This document shows positions 1 through 11,780 of a stretch of DNA of 64,000 nucleotides, in pieces (positions within the stretch are counted from its first letter, which is position 1; the number at the start of each line of letters is the position of its first letter). The notes beneath the pieces are model-generated. The model worked only from the letters and a program-made list of their open reading frames with translations, had not been told where the DNA came from and searched no databases. The translations under genes were made by a program, and so were the position numbers. Where the stretch lies: the NCBI GenBank assembly GCA_027574665.1, contig CM050655.1:14627170-14691169 (forward strand), written 5' to 3'. The stretch comes from Rhynochetos jubatus. Taxonomy: Eukaryota; Chordata; Aves; Eurypygiformes; Rhynochetidae.

Positions 1-3000
1 GGCATATGAGAAACCCTAGTCACATAATAGTGTTTTCCTCTTCTTTTAATACAAGAACCTAAACCAGTACATCTTTAAGAATATATTAAAATATGATTGA
101 TTTTACACATTTTTTTCTTAATGCAGACAGAATTCAACATGTATATTTAAAGAGTTTTTTAAATTGAACTAAGTCCTTAAAGACAGTAAAAAGAAATCCC
201 TCAAAATAAATCTATTAGAAATTTGGAGGATCTACCTCTCATTGGCCTTCAGCTGGCAAGCAACACACCCACCAAGGGAGTTTATAATAACATTCATTTT
301 GTAAAATAATACCCATTTTATAAAGAATGCAGCTATCTTATTATGGCCTTCCCAGGTATGTTTATAGGTACAATATCACAATCTGTGGCACGCATTACAA
401 CTGTGCTATCCACACACAATGTGGGAATGACACAAACACAACTGATCTTTGAAGTTGGTGACCTTGAATCTTGGGATGAATTTATTCCGTAAAAAATTAA
501 AATACAAATAAATCTGTATAAAACTATGAACTGAAAACCATCTGCTCTATCACAAAGGAAACCATTGGAAGACATTCCTTCAAAAATCATTCATTTCTCT
601 TTTTACATGTATTTATTTACAGATTTATGTGTATTTATGTTCAGAATGACTGTTCTCAGACTTAATCAGATCAAGATGCTTGTAAATGTGTATTTTTTTT
701 CATAAACTTGTGTGGGCTACTAATCTCTATAGCCCTAATAAAAAAGAACTGTGTGGCAATTAGCTTTAACCCACCCATATATATAAGCACTATTACATAC
801 TGGGAGCAAATTATCAGGACAAATATTACAGTTATAATAATAAGATCTGGAAAATATTGAATATCTGGTTACATTAACATGCAATCCAGCATACCTTAGG
901 AAATTAAAGGAAACATTACCCAAAGGAAATAATCACTGTTTATTTCTATTATAATACCTCGTTTTTCAAAACTTTTCTCATTTTGCAAAATAAGAGATTT
1001 TAAAATAAAGCTGTGAAATAAGAAAAACTAAGTGGTAAATCTCTCAATCAATCAACTTTATTTTCAGGAACTTGAAAAACAAGTCACTTGCAATGTTTCT
1101 CCATTGGAATCTTGAGGAAAAGACTGATTTTCAGTTAGTGTCATGGAAGAGAAAAAAGACACAGGTACCAGGGCCAGCCTAAAAGTAGCTGCTGCAATAA
1201 AGAGCATCTTTTCATAGAAGTCTTCAGACCCTCAGCAGTGCTTCTGTGAACAGGCTGTTGTGTTTTTGCACTGTTTTCAGAGTGGTCTGCTACTTGCCAG
1301 GAGAACAAAACCAAGAGATCTGGTCCCCATCACACACACAGGTAGGAGACCTGTGGTGGGAGGACCTGTGGCCAGGCCACTTTGGTGCTTAGCCAAAACA
1401 CCTCTGGCTTCCCTCCCGACTGCCCTCTCAAGGAGCAAGCCTGCAGTCAGCTTGGATCATGAAGGTTGCTGGCTGCACAAAACCAAGAGTGGGGTGAGAT
1501 GTCTTTAGGCTGTAGGAAGAACATCAAAGGAATGATGCTCAGGGTACTTGGGAGTGAGCCAGAGGAAAGGAAGGGCCTACATATCAGCATGAGAAATTAC
1601 TCATCAGCATAGTAATCACTCACAGGGCTCTCAGGGTTAATCAATTAATACTCTATGTAAATCACACATGAACTTGCCACCTGTTTGCTGGCACTGTGGT
1701 CTTTAGCAGCCTGTCTGTTACTGGATTATTTTAACATTCTCCTGACCCTGTAAGGGCACAGCACTGTTACACAGTTTCAGACAATGACTGAGCTCAGGAG
1801 CGCTGCAGAAGCATGAAGCAAAGTGCTTTTCAGCACCCTCATCTCACTGATCTTCCAGTCCACAGTCTTCTTCATGCATATACCCAGAACTTCTTACTCT
1901 GGCTCTAACAGTGCCATACACTAAAGCACCAGTTTTCAATACAACCAGACTGCACAGGTACAAATAACCCAGTATCTTTTAAAATATGTTTTAAAACAAA
2001 ACAACAAACCAACCAACTGTGGACAAACTTGCCACCACCTCCAAATTATCTTCTTGAGAAAACACATTAACAAGGCAAGGCCACAGGCCATAGCTCGACA
2101 CCTCATTCAAAGCTTGGCCTTTGCTCTCAGGAGAGGAACTTTACACTTTGGCTGAGGTTGACGAGGTCTCAGCTTCTGCCCTGAACAAACGAATTCACCA
2201 GAGGAGTTTGATATATTTGTTTGTTCCCAATGTTTGCTTCCCTATGTAAAGGTAGGCTTGTGTCTAGTCTCTTTAAGGCTTGAAACCTATTTTATTTGTC
2301 CCAAGAGAAAAACATTCAGTATATGAAGTAATTACATAATTTTTAAATGTAAAATTATTTTAATTAGATAAGTCTTTTTTAGTAATACCGTACATAAAGA
2401 AAACTAGTCAGAAGTCTTTTCCTGGGATTTACAGAATTAGGGTCAAACTTTGCCTCTAACCCTGGCCTTTAACGCATAGACTTCAAAACATGGCCAAGAA
2501 ACTACACATCAGGCCCATTTGTTCTTACTGTATTATTCTGTTCCCATCCAGTATGAGGCCTGAGTAGAGGAATCACTGATGTTGGATATCATCCTCAGGG
2601 AAGTTTTGACTTCATTGTACCATGTTTTGCATCTATGGCATCGTGCCACAGAACTAAAAGACACCTGCCCTTTCTCAACAACATGTCTTTCACATGATTC
2701 AACCATTAAAGTCATATGAACAGGAATTTATTACTGAATTTTATGCACACTAAAGTCACCATCCTTATAGTTCAATGCTTGTCTGGTCCTTAAGACACTA
2801 CAGTATATTATCTGTAACAAATAATCTGAGCTGGTTGTGAGTTATCCTGGGTACCAGAAAGAGTATGGCCGTATTAGCACATAGGCATAGTAATCGATGA
2901 TCTCCTGATCTATGTTTTTTCTAAGCTAATATATCAACCAAAATAATTCCTATGGGAAGATACCTTGATCAAGTTACTACTGCTTCTATTAGTTAAATTG

Positions 3001-3099
3001 AACCTAGTCATTTATACATAGTAGGTATGTGGGTATCTCTGCTGAGTTCCTGAAAGCAAGTACCATATGAAAAATATCATCAGTGCAGGGTTTTTTAAA
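1..3099. other. AT-rich unique sequence, no gene seen
   Basis: Both strands hold only short, mutually overlapping open frames of about 60-85 codons that match no family I know. A slightly GC-richer patch at about 1250-1500 carries an 82-codon plus-strand frame without recognisable domains. I see no repeat family, splice-flanked exon or RNA gene here. Confidence 0.6.
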
Positions 3100-3860
3100 C
3101 AGCAATGTCTCCAGTCCATTCCATGCACTCAGCACGTAGTGCTCGGTCAGATCAAGCACCAGGACAAGAGAAACCCTTACAGGACTCTTATTTTTCATCT
3201 GGGACCGATCTCTCTGAACTACCCAGGAGAAGGGATCAAATAGGTCAGTTGACCAGGTTCTTTTCTCATGAGCAGTCCTGCATAGGCCCTAGGGAGAGGA
3301 CTGAGCTCAGGAATGCTGATGAGATTCCACATTCATCTCCCGGCTGAAGAGGATGTTTCTCTAGCCTCTTCCCTTCAGAAGGTTTGTGCCTTTTCAGTCC
3401 TCTTGCACTACGTGCACTCAGTGAAGGAAATCGTTCAAGACAGTGATCTCATTTTTGTCCTCCTCCTGAGACATGGACTCGGGGGGTTACGTGCTTTGTC
3501 ATATACAGCAGGCTGCTCTTGGTCTCATGCTCCGAGAGAGCAAGCATGGCTCTCTATGTGCAGTAAGTAATGGAGTGTGCTGTTTCTCCCTCGCAGCCAA
3601 CCTGCTGCTACTGGCTGGACAGCTGACAGAGGGATAACCCTGCCGCCTGGATTCAAACCAGCAAGTGAGTCTGTACACAAGAGTCCATCTGTTATCCTCA
3701 TGGGCAACAGGAAGGGTTTTATTCCATGGGACTCACCCTTTATTACCTGTTCCCATGGACAATCCCTTTTGTTTTCTTCAGAACAGAATGGAGTAGGACT
3801 CAGTGCAAGCAGATTTGTAGATAATTATACTAATTCAAATATATTTTATTAGAATTCCCC
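3100..3860. other. CpG-richer block with overlapping short ORFs
   Basis: This stretch has clearly more CpG dinucleotides than its flanks (for example in the runs around 3135, 3208, 3343, 3432, 3480 and 3535). It carries four overlapping frames of 60-91 codons on the two strands. None has a recognisable domain, and they stop against each other. It could be an old inserted sequence, a regulatory element or chance. I do not call a gene. Confidence 0.3.
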
Positions 3861-5321
3861 AATGTATTCACTTGATGGCTTTGTAAGGCCAAAACTGAAA
3901 GATGCTACAATTTTAGAGAGAAAGAAAATGAGTCAGGAAGACATGCTGGTTTAGCCTAAGAGCAAACAGCACAGGCAACTCTAAAAAACTGCTGCTGTAA
4001 CAGCTCCAAATCAGTCTCCACTGAAATCACTGCTTCCTGCACAAGTCCTTCCTTGCTAAAGACGCTCAAGGCTTTTATCCATTCCTGCCACTCTTCAAGA
4101 CTGCACAAACCATTGATCACACTAGACACTGAATTAGGATAGACAAGAAGCTACTTTTTGTCACTAATCCTACATTTGTCTTAACATCTCGTCACCGTTT
4201 TCAGTTTTCATTACAGTCTATAAGTGGAAAATCAGAGAAAAATGTTCACATTTCCTCACAGAAATTAACTGAAAAAGGCAAATCCTTACGATGCAAGAAC
4301 CATTGTCTGGTGCTGAACAAATATGTTTATTAAACAAACCCGGCTACTCAGGCTTATCAGGCCTCTAGTATGAGACAAGGCTGAAAGCATCAACATGTCA
4401 GCTCCAGAGAACGACTGCCTGAGAGGACCTGACAAGGGATGGAAGTTGTAAGTATAAGAAATAAACTACTATTCAGAACAAAATAGGTACTATTTTACAA
4501 ATTCTATTACCTCTGTACTAGATTTATTACAAGAAAACAATTCCCACTTTCTCATACTTACTAAATATTTTCCCTGATTTTTTATTTTGCTCTGTACACA
4601 TGCATGATGTTTCACTGGCATTCTAAGACATGCAACAACAACAGCAACAGAATAAATAATATAAATTTAGTCTACTAATTACAGTATCTATTCTAATTGA
4701 CTTCTCAGAATCTAGGCTTCATTCTTTCTCTCATTCCCCTTTGCTTTCTTATCAGTATGCTGGGACATATAAGACAACATGTCTATTTGAGCTGTACCGC
4801 AACTATAGCTATAAATTATGTCTCTAACATAATTCCATCTAGTAAAGGAAACTATAACTACATGGAAATTCAAAGTTTTAGTTTGCTAACCTTCCTGATG
4901 ATTTCATACGATTACTTCTTGTGTTAGTAGGGTGATGTTATGGCTCTGATCTTAAACAGGAGAAGGGACTCTGTTTCAGGAATGCGTCTATAAGCAATCA
5001 TAAAACAATCTAGCTACCCACCCTTATTGTAAAAGCCACCAAAATTTCTTAACTCCTTTACTGTTGTAGGACAACTGTTTCAGAACAGTCCTACTAATTT
5101 CTAAAACATATGATGCCCAGTTGTATTTGTATCAGTTTGATCTTTAAAGACAAATAGTTCTTTTTCTTTTCTGGACTTTCCTTGTAGCAGAAAGAGCAAT
5201 CATTTTATTAAGCTAAACGAATTGAATTGCTTTCTCTCTTTTATGGAGTAGGACTTAGATTTCTCTGTTCTTCCCAGTAAACCTTTTCTGTTACAAGCTG
5301 AAATCATCTTCCTTGCTTAAG
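3861..5321. other. AT-rich unique sequence, no gene seen
   Basis: Nothing recognisable was found on either strand. There is a short CAACAACAACAGCAACAG-like run near 4633-4650 and otherwise ordinary AT-rich DNA. Confidence 0.55.
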
Positions 5322-6003
5322 AGACAAACGTACTTACTATTCCAAAAGAAATCTTACTTGAACTTACTGCAATACTATCAATGCTTTCCATATGAATTAT
5401 TTTACCAGACACACCCTTAGATCAAACCTTTTTCACAACTGTATGGCACTGGTGACTCATAGTTCTACTGTGATCAAGTAAAACGCCCAGAATTTTCCTT
5501 CTCCCATTGTTTCCATTCGTGAGGCTTCTAGATTATAGTATGAATTCTTGCTTTACAATTTCAACATTGAATTAAATCCTATCTCTATTAATACAGTCCT
5601 CATCCAGTTCTTTTGTGATATTCTTATCCTCCTGCTTATAGGCAATGCCTCCCTCGTCCACTCCTCATCAACTGTCATTAGCTCACATCTATTTTCTGTG
5701 CCTGGGTCATTAATGAAAATATTAAGACTAGTCCTGAGTGGTCCTTGAGGACCTACCTACCTGCCTGCAGCCTTACTTCCCGTTTCAGCACAACCCTCTG
5801 TCACTTCTTTTTAGTCAGTGTCTTATCCACTTTACAGTTCTTGCACTAATCCCCATCTTGCCTGCCTTCACCAATAATTTCCCATGTGGCACCACATCAA
5901 ATGCTGTACGGAAGGCCAGAAAGATTAGAACTACCACATTTCCCTTGTCTTCAAACAAGCTATTAAAGAAATCTTGGGACCAAGGGTTGAGATTAGATAA
6001 AAA
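5322..6003 (-). pseudogene. Ancient CR1/L3-like LINE reverse-transcriptase fossil
   Basis: Read on the minus strand, this is a decayed non-LTR reverse transcriptase. Going 5'->3' on that strand I see a DFFNSLFEDKGN-like segment (about 5980-5943). Next comes LIFLAFRTAFDVVPHGK (about 5937-5880), a worn version of the family's LIYLDFxKAFDTVPHGK block that carries a catalytic Asp. Then follow KMGIS...VKWIR, a GPL...NIFINDPG block (IFIND at 5720-5706), and further down an ILGVLLDHSRTMSHQC-like stretch near 5500-5450 that corresponds to the DLGVxVDxxLxMSxQC segment. The end near 5322 resembles the HLEYCVQFW region at nucleotide level. Several stops and frame changes break it, so it is inactive. The order of blocks matches CR1/L3 clade LINEs. 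The exact subfamily is uncertain, and the divergence suggests it is much older than the CR1 copies elsewhere in the window. Confidence 0.72.
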
Positions 6004-7644
6004 TCTTGGTAAGAAACAGGTACTGTACTGGAGGAAGTAACAGGAAAGAAAACACTCAGGGAGAAAAAAAGGTAGCCATCAGGATGTTTTGGACTTTTGA
6101 ACTAAAATAGGCAGTATTTAGAGTTTCTATGGATGACTTCAAAGAGGAAGAGTACAGTAAAAATATCGGCTCCTAAATTTTTTTTTTTTCAGTATAATAC
6201 ACATGATGAGAATTTCGAGAAGTACAGAAATAAGGTGAGAGAGAAACTGCCCATGAACTGTCCTAAGCAATTATGCTGCAGAGTCTGATGATAAGTGAGA
6301 GTTGACCCATTTGTGTTCCAGGCAGCTGGCATTGGCCTTTTCCAATGCATGGATCACTAACAGTGATGAAATAATTACCCATCTGTGTGACGTGGTTATG
6401 CTACTAAATTAAGCTAATTGAGGTGCCTCTTCTCTCCTTTGCTTTTCAGTTCCTGAGTCTTCCAAGTGTATCCAACAATTCTTCTGACAGGAACAGACAC
6501 CTTGACTTTTGCTACCTCACACGCTGTACTGTGCCCATGCACAGTGCCTAGCTACAGTGGAGAGAATGGTTTAGACCACATACAGGCAATTTAGGCACTT
6601 TGTTTTCCCTGTTACCAATTTATTCCCACGTGGATGAAGAAATTACCCCTGATTTTCAGTGTGGACGTGTTGATCTGATATATTTTAGATTAACAGGCAT
6701 TCAAATTACCATAGCAAATAACTTCAATTGTACATTCCATCGCGGAAAGGATAAATTCTCTGTTGAATATGACATTGTGTTTCAGCCCTTACTTCACAGG
6801 TTTTTGGTAAATCACATTTTTTAAAGTGGAATTTTGAAAAAGTCCAATATTTGAATTCAAAAGTAAGCTTTTGGTGCATATTCTTTTCAGTGAACATTTT
6901 CAATTAAAATTAAAATTAAAAAAATCTGAATTCTCTTTAAAAGGTAACAGGTCAATTTTGAAATGGACTCAGTCCATCTAATTCGGTTTCTTTTGGACAA
7001 AACCTGACTCTCTGCCACACACTCAAGATTTAAAAAGAAACCTACACTTGTTTTCAGTTAAGAGTGGTGTTTTTTCAAATGGTAGATGCAGAGGGTTCAT
7101 ATGAAAACAAAGGCCCTTCCTATCAGCTTGTGCAGACAATAGAGCAGCATAGGATATTATGACCTGGCAAACTATGTAAATTCACACATCCTGCATGCTA
7201 CAAGTGGGAACTTCATTTCAGGCCTGAATAAATTGGTATGGCAGAGGCAGTAGGGAGGCAACTTAAGGAAGGAATCCTACGGACCAGCCCAGTAGAACAG
7301 AGTGACCCCAACCTTTTTTCCAGCTTCAGGAATGAAATAACAGATGTCAAGATCCTTTGTTATAGCCCTGTTGTGACCTGCCTATAGATTGGGATGTTTG
7401 AATTTCATCTCCCTGCCTCCACTAAGAGCCTATTTGAAAGCCTGATGACATTAGCTTTGTGTGGGTGAGTTGGATTTCCCCTATAGTGCATGTCGGCACC
7501 GTAACACTTGAAATGCAAAACACAAACATTTTCTTAACAGTGCTAAATGTCCTCATTATTCAAAGACATGGAAACAGGCCAGCAACTCTGTTCAGATTAC
7601 CAGTGAACCATTCAAGCCAGCTGTACAAAAGTAGATATTGTAAC
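6004..7644. other. Unique AT-rich sequence with short simple tracts
   Basis: A T12 tract lies at 6178-6189, and a short AATTAA-type simple repeat lies at about 6901-6925. No gene or repeat family was recognised. A CRE-like TGACGTG lies near 6387-6393, with TAAT-type motifs just after it, but this is not enough to call an element. Confidence 0.5.
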
Positions 7645-7905
7645 ATGTGAGAACGTACAGAGAAAAGCGATGACTCGGTTGACTGTAGGAACAAAAGCAA
7701 TGACAGTATAGATAGTTTATAGTACTTAATCCCTATAATCTGAAAGGTGAGAAAGGATCAAGAGGACTGTATTAATTGAAATATATCTGATTTGAAGATG
7801 ATGGTGCTGCTCCTGAGAGAAAATCAAGCACACATTTAAAACACTCGGTGAAATGGAAAGGAATTATTTCATACCTGACACTGGAGTTACTTATCCCAGA
7901 AAAAA
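7645..7905 (+). repeat. Possible old CR1-like LINE remnant (3' coding part)
   Basis: At 7649-7672 the sequence reads GAGAACGTACAGAGAAAAGC, which is very close to the nucleotides that encode the ENVQRRA block shared by CR1/L3 reverse transcriptases. Farther on, about 7747-7790 resembles the RRxRGDMIxVYKYI segment, and about 7833-7880 (TTTAAAAC...GGAAAGGAATTATTTCATAC) resembles the FKTNxRKYFFT segment, in the correct order and at roughly correct spacing. No continuous frame remains. The family logic is established, but the call on this worn copy is my inference and could be coincidental outside the first block. Confidence 0.45.
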
Positions 7906-9945
7906 TGATGTCTCAGATGCTGCTTGACTAGGAAATGTTGCAGAGCCATGGAACTTAGGGTTCTCTCCTGTCCTTCAAAAGACAACCAGTACCATTTTAA
8001 AGGAAACAACACTAAAAAAAATGACCCTCAGTGGGTTGAAGAGGCTTTTTTCATTCTGACATTTCTCACGTCCTTCATAATGTGTCTTTTTTAAACATTA
8101 CACCCCTCAATTAACTCATAATTGCTGTCCATGCCATATGAATTATGCAACATTCAATTCAAATTCAGGTTCCCTGTCACCGAACAAATCTAAAGCCATT
8201 TCAGGACCTGATGTAATTACAAAAGTAAACCCTATAGACTGAGTAAGAAAATTAATATCACTACTCTTTTGATCCTCGTTGGTTTGTATGGTACTCCTGT
8301 GCTAAGTTCCCCTTGGGCTGCCATGAAAGTGCAATAGCAATGAACATCCTAAACTGCTGCCAATGAGCACAGTTCAGGAGAAATAAGTGGAGCTAGCCCA
8401 GTTTATATCAGCAGTAGTTGTGGGTCTAAATAGTTTCTCCTGATTCAAATCTTATCCATGGTGAGCCCTTTACTGAAACACTTTTACTGAACTAAAATTT
8501 GAGTGGAAAATGTTACTGACAACACCAAAACAAGTCTTGCAATATACTATGCTCTGATTTATTCAACTGTTGAAAGATATCCCATTCACCCAAAACACCA
8601 AGAACAGGAGGAGACTGCAGAAAATTAGTGCACTGAAATATAGGGCAACTTTTGGAACCTCGGACAAAGGAATATTTTTCTAACTCTTTGCCTGTGTTTA
8701 TTTCTATAACTATGTTTATAGAAGATAATAAATAAAATATGTTAGGAGAGAGTCTAGATTCTAAGTGATTTCTGATGATCTCTGAATACTGAGTCTCTCA
8801 ACAAATGTAAAAAAAATACATTTCTAATAAGAATTTTGTACATCAAACATTCTTCCATCTACTTAGCACAGAAAAAGTTGATTTCAGAGACTGGCCTTAA
8901 TCTGGGAATATATTTGATCAACAAACATCCAGGCACTTACTAACTATACCTTTCAGATTTAGAAAAGCCCAACATACTGTTAGCCTTGATATCAAGGTGA
9001 TTGATGGGAATTTTGACTAAATACAAGAGAAAACAGAGTAACCATGATAAGGTACTCATGATGGGCTTCCATATGCATTTCTTAGCTAACGTGCTATTTT
9101 CAGTTTAGACAGGAGAAAAGTTACCTACCCTAATTCTCTGACTTAGACAAGAAAACAAGGAGGGGTGACAAGACATCAAGAAGAGATTACAACCTGTGTC
9201 ACAGGTCCCTGGCATGTCAGATCAACAGTTCTTAAAGCCTACAAGCTTTCAGTGTGCATTTGCCCCATTTGAAGGGTATTTTGGCTAATGTAAAACTTTG
9301 CATTTAAACAAATTTGACACTGAGCCTGACAAAATTCAATCTTGAGCTTCCACAATTTATATTTCCCGCAGTACAAGAAGATATAAAAATGCAAGACAAC
9401 ATTGAAGAGAATTTTGGCCAGAAAACCTCAAATCCCACACTAGAAGTTCACACACAGAGATCCCTAAAGAGACTGGGGAAAGACTCTCATCAAACATGGT
9501 TTTTCCTTAGTTTATTTAAGTATTTTCAACACAACCATCAACCTAAATAAAACCAGTTCCTTTTGTAAGTACTCCAGTTCAGACCCCAGCTCAAACGGAT
9601 TCAGTGACTCTATGATATTCTTTCGTCTTTTTTAACAAAGATGTGCTATAACCAGTGCACTTAGGAGAAAGCAGAATTTCTGGAATAAGCCAAGCACACC
9701 AATATAAAAATAAGATTATGATCTTCAGCAACTTTGCCATTGTATTTTCTGTGCCCAACCATTCTAAGAAACTTCTGAGGTGGCAGAAATAGGAAGGAAG
9801 ATGGTTTATAAGGTCGTGATGTGCCTCTGTTTAGCATCCTGCTATTGACCGCACTGTCAGGAATATTTATACAGGCCTTCTGCAATTACCCAGGTAGCTG
9901 ATGAACTTTAATACAAAGTATGCATGAAATACAAAAGCGTGAATC
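7906..9945. other. Unique AT-rich sequence, no gene seen
   Basis: No supported gene. The segment at about 8386-8430 (TGGAGCTAGCCCAGTTTATA and following) resembles a dispersed ancient sauropsid repeat I recall from reptile genomes, but weakly. A block at 8105-8260 with ATAATTG, ATGAATTATGCAA and TGTAATTAC motifs could be conserved noncoding DNA. A 78-codon plus-strand frame at 9314-9550 has no recognisable domain. Confidence 0.45.
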
Positions 9946-10005
9946 TTTCCATTTTACAGAAGATAAGTGAGAGTCAAGAAAGATGATATAATTTTCCTGA
10001 AAATA
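9946..10005 (-). repeat. MIR-type SINE relic
   Basis: CCATTTTACAGAAGATAAGT and the following bases resemble the antisense of the MIR core, where CCATTTTACAGATGRGGAAA is followed by a purine-rich stretch and then AAGTGACTTGCC. The match is short and decayed. It lies 0.7 kb from a clearer MIR relic in the same orientation. MIR is an ancient tRNA-derived SINE of amniotes. Confidence 0.4.
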
Positions 10006-10707
10006 ATAATAATTCAAAAACAATCTGAAATCAAGGGTACTGAATTCAGCATGGCCAATCTTAGATTTCCCTTTCTATAACTTAGACCAAGTAAAATTCT
10101 ATATCCAGAATAAACCTGGCAATAACACAGATTTATCTAACAAGCTGGGCGGGGAGAAGGGGAAGAACAATTAATTCTCTTTGTCAATGTACTGTAAGCA
10201 CAGAAATTTATGCAGGATTAAAGAGCTGAAAAGTCAACCTGAATAGATATTAAGTGCCAAAGAATTTTTTTAAAAGTGACTAATAAAAGTTCTACCAATG
10301 TTCCTCATCCTTAGTACTTTTGGCTTCTGGGTGGTTGGTATTTCCTCACTGTCCATAAAAGGAATCATTAATATTATCCCTGCTCTTCTGCCTCTTTGTC
10401 TCCCCCTCCCCGTTCTTTTATCTCTTCATATAGAGACAAGTGCTGTCTACTACTGAAAACTGAACTGTAACGATCAAATTGTTAAGCAGCCAGTAGAGAG
10501 TGGCTGATAAAGCAAAATGCCTGGATGACTCCCAGTTGAGATTGTAAAAAATAGCCTAAATTGATGTTTGGTGTACTTTACCATAACTTCTCTTTCTGGG
10601 TATTTATAGCCTTAAAGCCATATTCTTAAAATCAAATATCCTTTGTTTCCAACAAACATTGTTATTAGAAATTGGAAGTCAATTGGTGGTTTGTACTGAC
10701 TTTAACA
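10006..10707. other. Unique AT-rich sequence, no gene seen
   Basis: Nothing recognisable on either strand. A pyrimidine-rich stretch lies at about 10380-10430. Confidence 0.5.
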
Positions 10708-10775
10708 GGACCAACAGTTAAATGACTTGCCCAAGGTTGTATGCGAAGTCTGTAAGAGGATGAGGAAGATTTTAT
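10708..10775 (-). repeat. MIR-type SINE relic
   Basis: The run TTAAATGACTTGCCCAAGGT (10718-10737), followed by a GAAGTCTGTAAGAGGATGAGG-like stretch, is the antisense of the MIR core-SINE block (TGACCTTGGGCAAGTCACTTAA and its upstream CTCTGCCAC region). This is one of the better-preserved MIR matches in the window. Confidence 0.65.
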
Positions 10776-11160
10776 TAGCTGTGTACATCAACATTTTTTT
10801 TCCTCCGGCTACGATAGCTCTAAAATGTGTTGCCACTTGCTAGATTGTGCTTTGTATTGCTATCCTGAAATAATCCAAAGCAAAATGAATTGCTTTCTTT
10901 TTTTTTTAGTTTTTTTTTTTTTAAATGTCTTAAAAAGACGAGGTAATCTGACTTTATTTCCTGAAACTTGGAAATAAAGTTGCATTGCTACTGAAACAAA
11001 ATTCAAGAGTAATTATGTTTCTGTCTAAATATTTGTCAGTAAAGCTTTTCATTCCCACCTCCTCCTGGAAAGTCTGCTACATTCAGAATAGTTAGTCACA
11101 CCACGGAGCACAGAGATTCCTTTCTGAACATTAGCCATCCAATCCAGCTTTTTTTAGAAG
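10776..11160. repeat. Unique sequence with paired poly(T) tracts
   Basis: T-rich low-complexity DNA at 10894-10922 consists of two runs of ten or more T separated by AG. The rest of the interval is unremarkable AT-rich sequence. I see no target-site duplication or retroposed body next to the tract. Confidence 0.6.
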
Positions 11161-11780
11161 CCACCAAGAAAATGGTGACCCCTTCCGCACACATATAATA
11201 CAGACAGTCACTCATGCATTAACAGCCATAAACCCCCAAAGGTCGTTTCCATGACAACCCCAGGGTCCTTAATGACCCTGACAGTTCAATGATTTTGTTT
11301 TGTTTGAGAGTGAAGGAATAATAAGTCTTCTCCCATCACCCCCCACCCCCTCCGCTGCACTGATACGCTGTTCATTATCTGATCCTAGGCTCAGCCCTGG
11401 AGACAGAGCGGCAGCCAGCTCTGAAAGACAAGAGCCTCGCTGCAGACAAAGAGCAGCGAAGGAGTTGAGCGTGCCTCGCATACTGCAGCAGCACCAGCCT
11501 CATTAATTCCATCACTAGCCCAATGAGTTTAAGCGAGTGCCAGGGGTATTACAATAGTTTGTAGCAATATGTTGCATAAGTGAGCCCCAAATCACTGCAC
11601 AGTTATTTAGAAAGTACATTTTGCATACCACTAGCAGGAGTGCTTTTATTAATGATGTGTACCAGAAACACAGTAAGACACTGCAGTTCGTCTGCAGCAA
11701 GCCCCATAATTTTAATGATGTGATGAATAAGGCAATTAATGTACTTCAATCTATTTCCCATATGTATCATATTTAACTTC
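11161..11780. promoter_or_regulatory. Candidate conserved noncoding regulatory block
   Basis: This 0.6-kb block has unusual texture. First comes an RFX-type X-box match GTTTCCATGACAAC (11245-11258), then an inverted repeat CAGGGTC-cttaat-GACCCTG (11261-11280). A short C-rich and CpG-bearing segment follows (11338-11480). Next is a long run of TAAT/ATTA-containing, repeat-free DNA (11500-11780), including CATTAATTCC, TTATTAATGATG, ATAATTTTAATGATGTGATG and GGCAATTAATG. Small frames of 61-70 codons on both strands overlap one another and look incidental. Dense homeodomain-type cores in non-repetitive DNA are typical of vertebrate developmental CNEs. Conservation itself is inferred, not observed. 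Confidence 0.4.
11245..11258. promoter_or_regulatory. RFX X-box-like site
   Basis: GTTTCCATGACAAC agrees with the RFX consensus GTTRCCATGGYAAC at 12 of 14 positions and keeps both half-sites. It sits at the edge of the candidate noncoding block. Whether it is bound is unknown. Confidence 0.3.
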
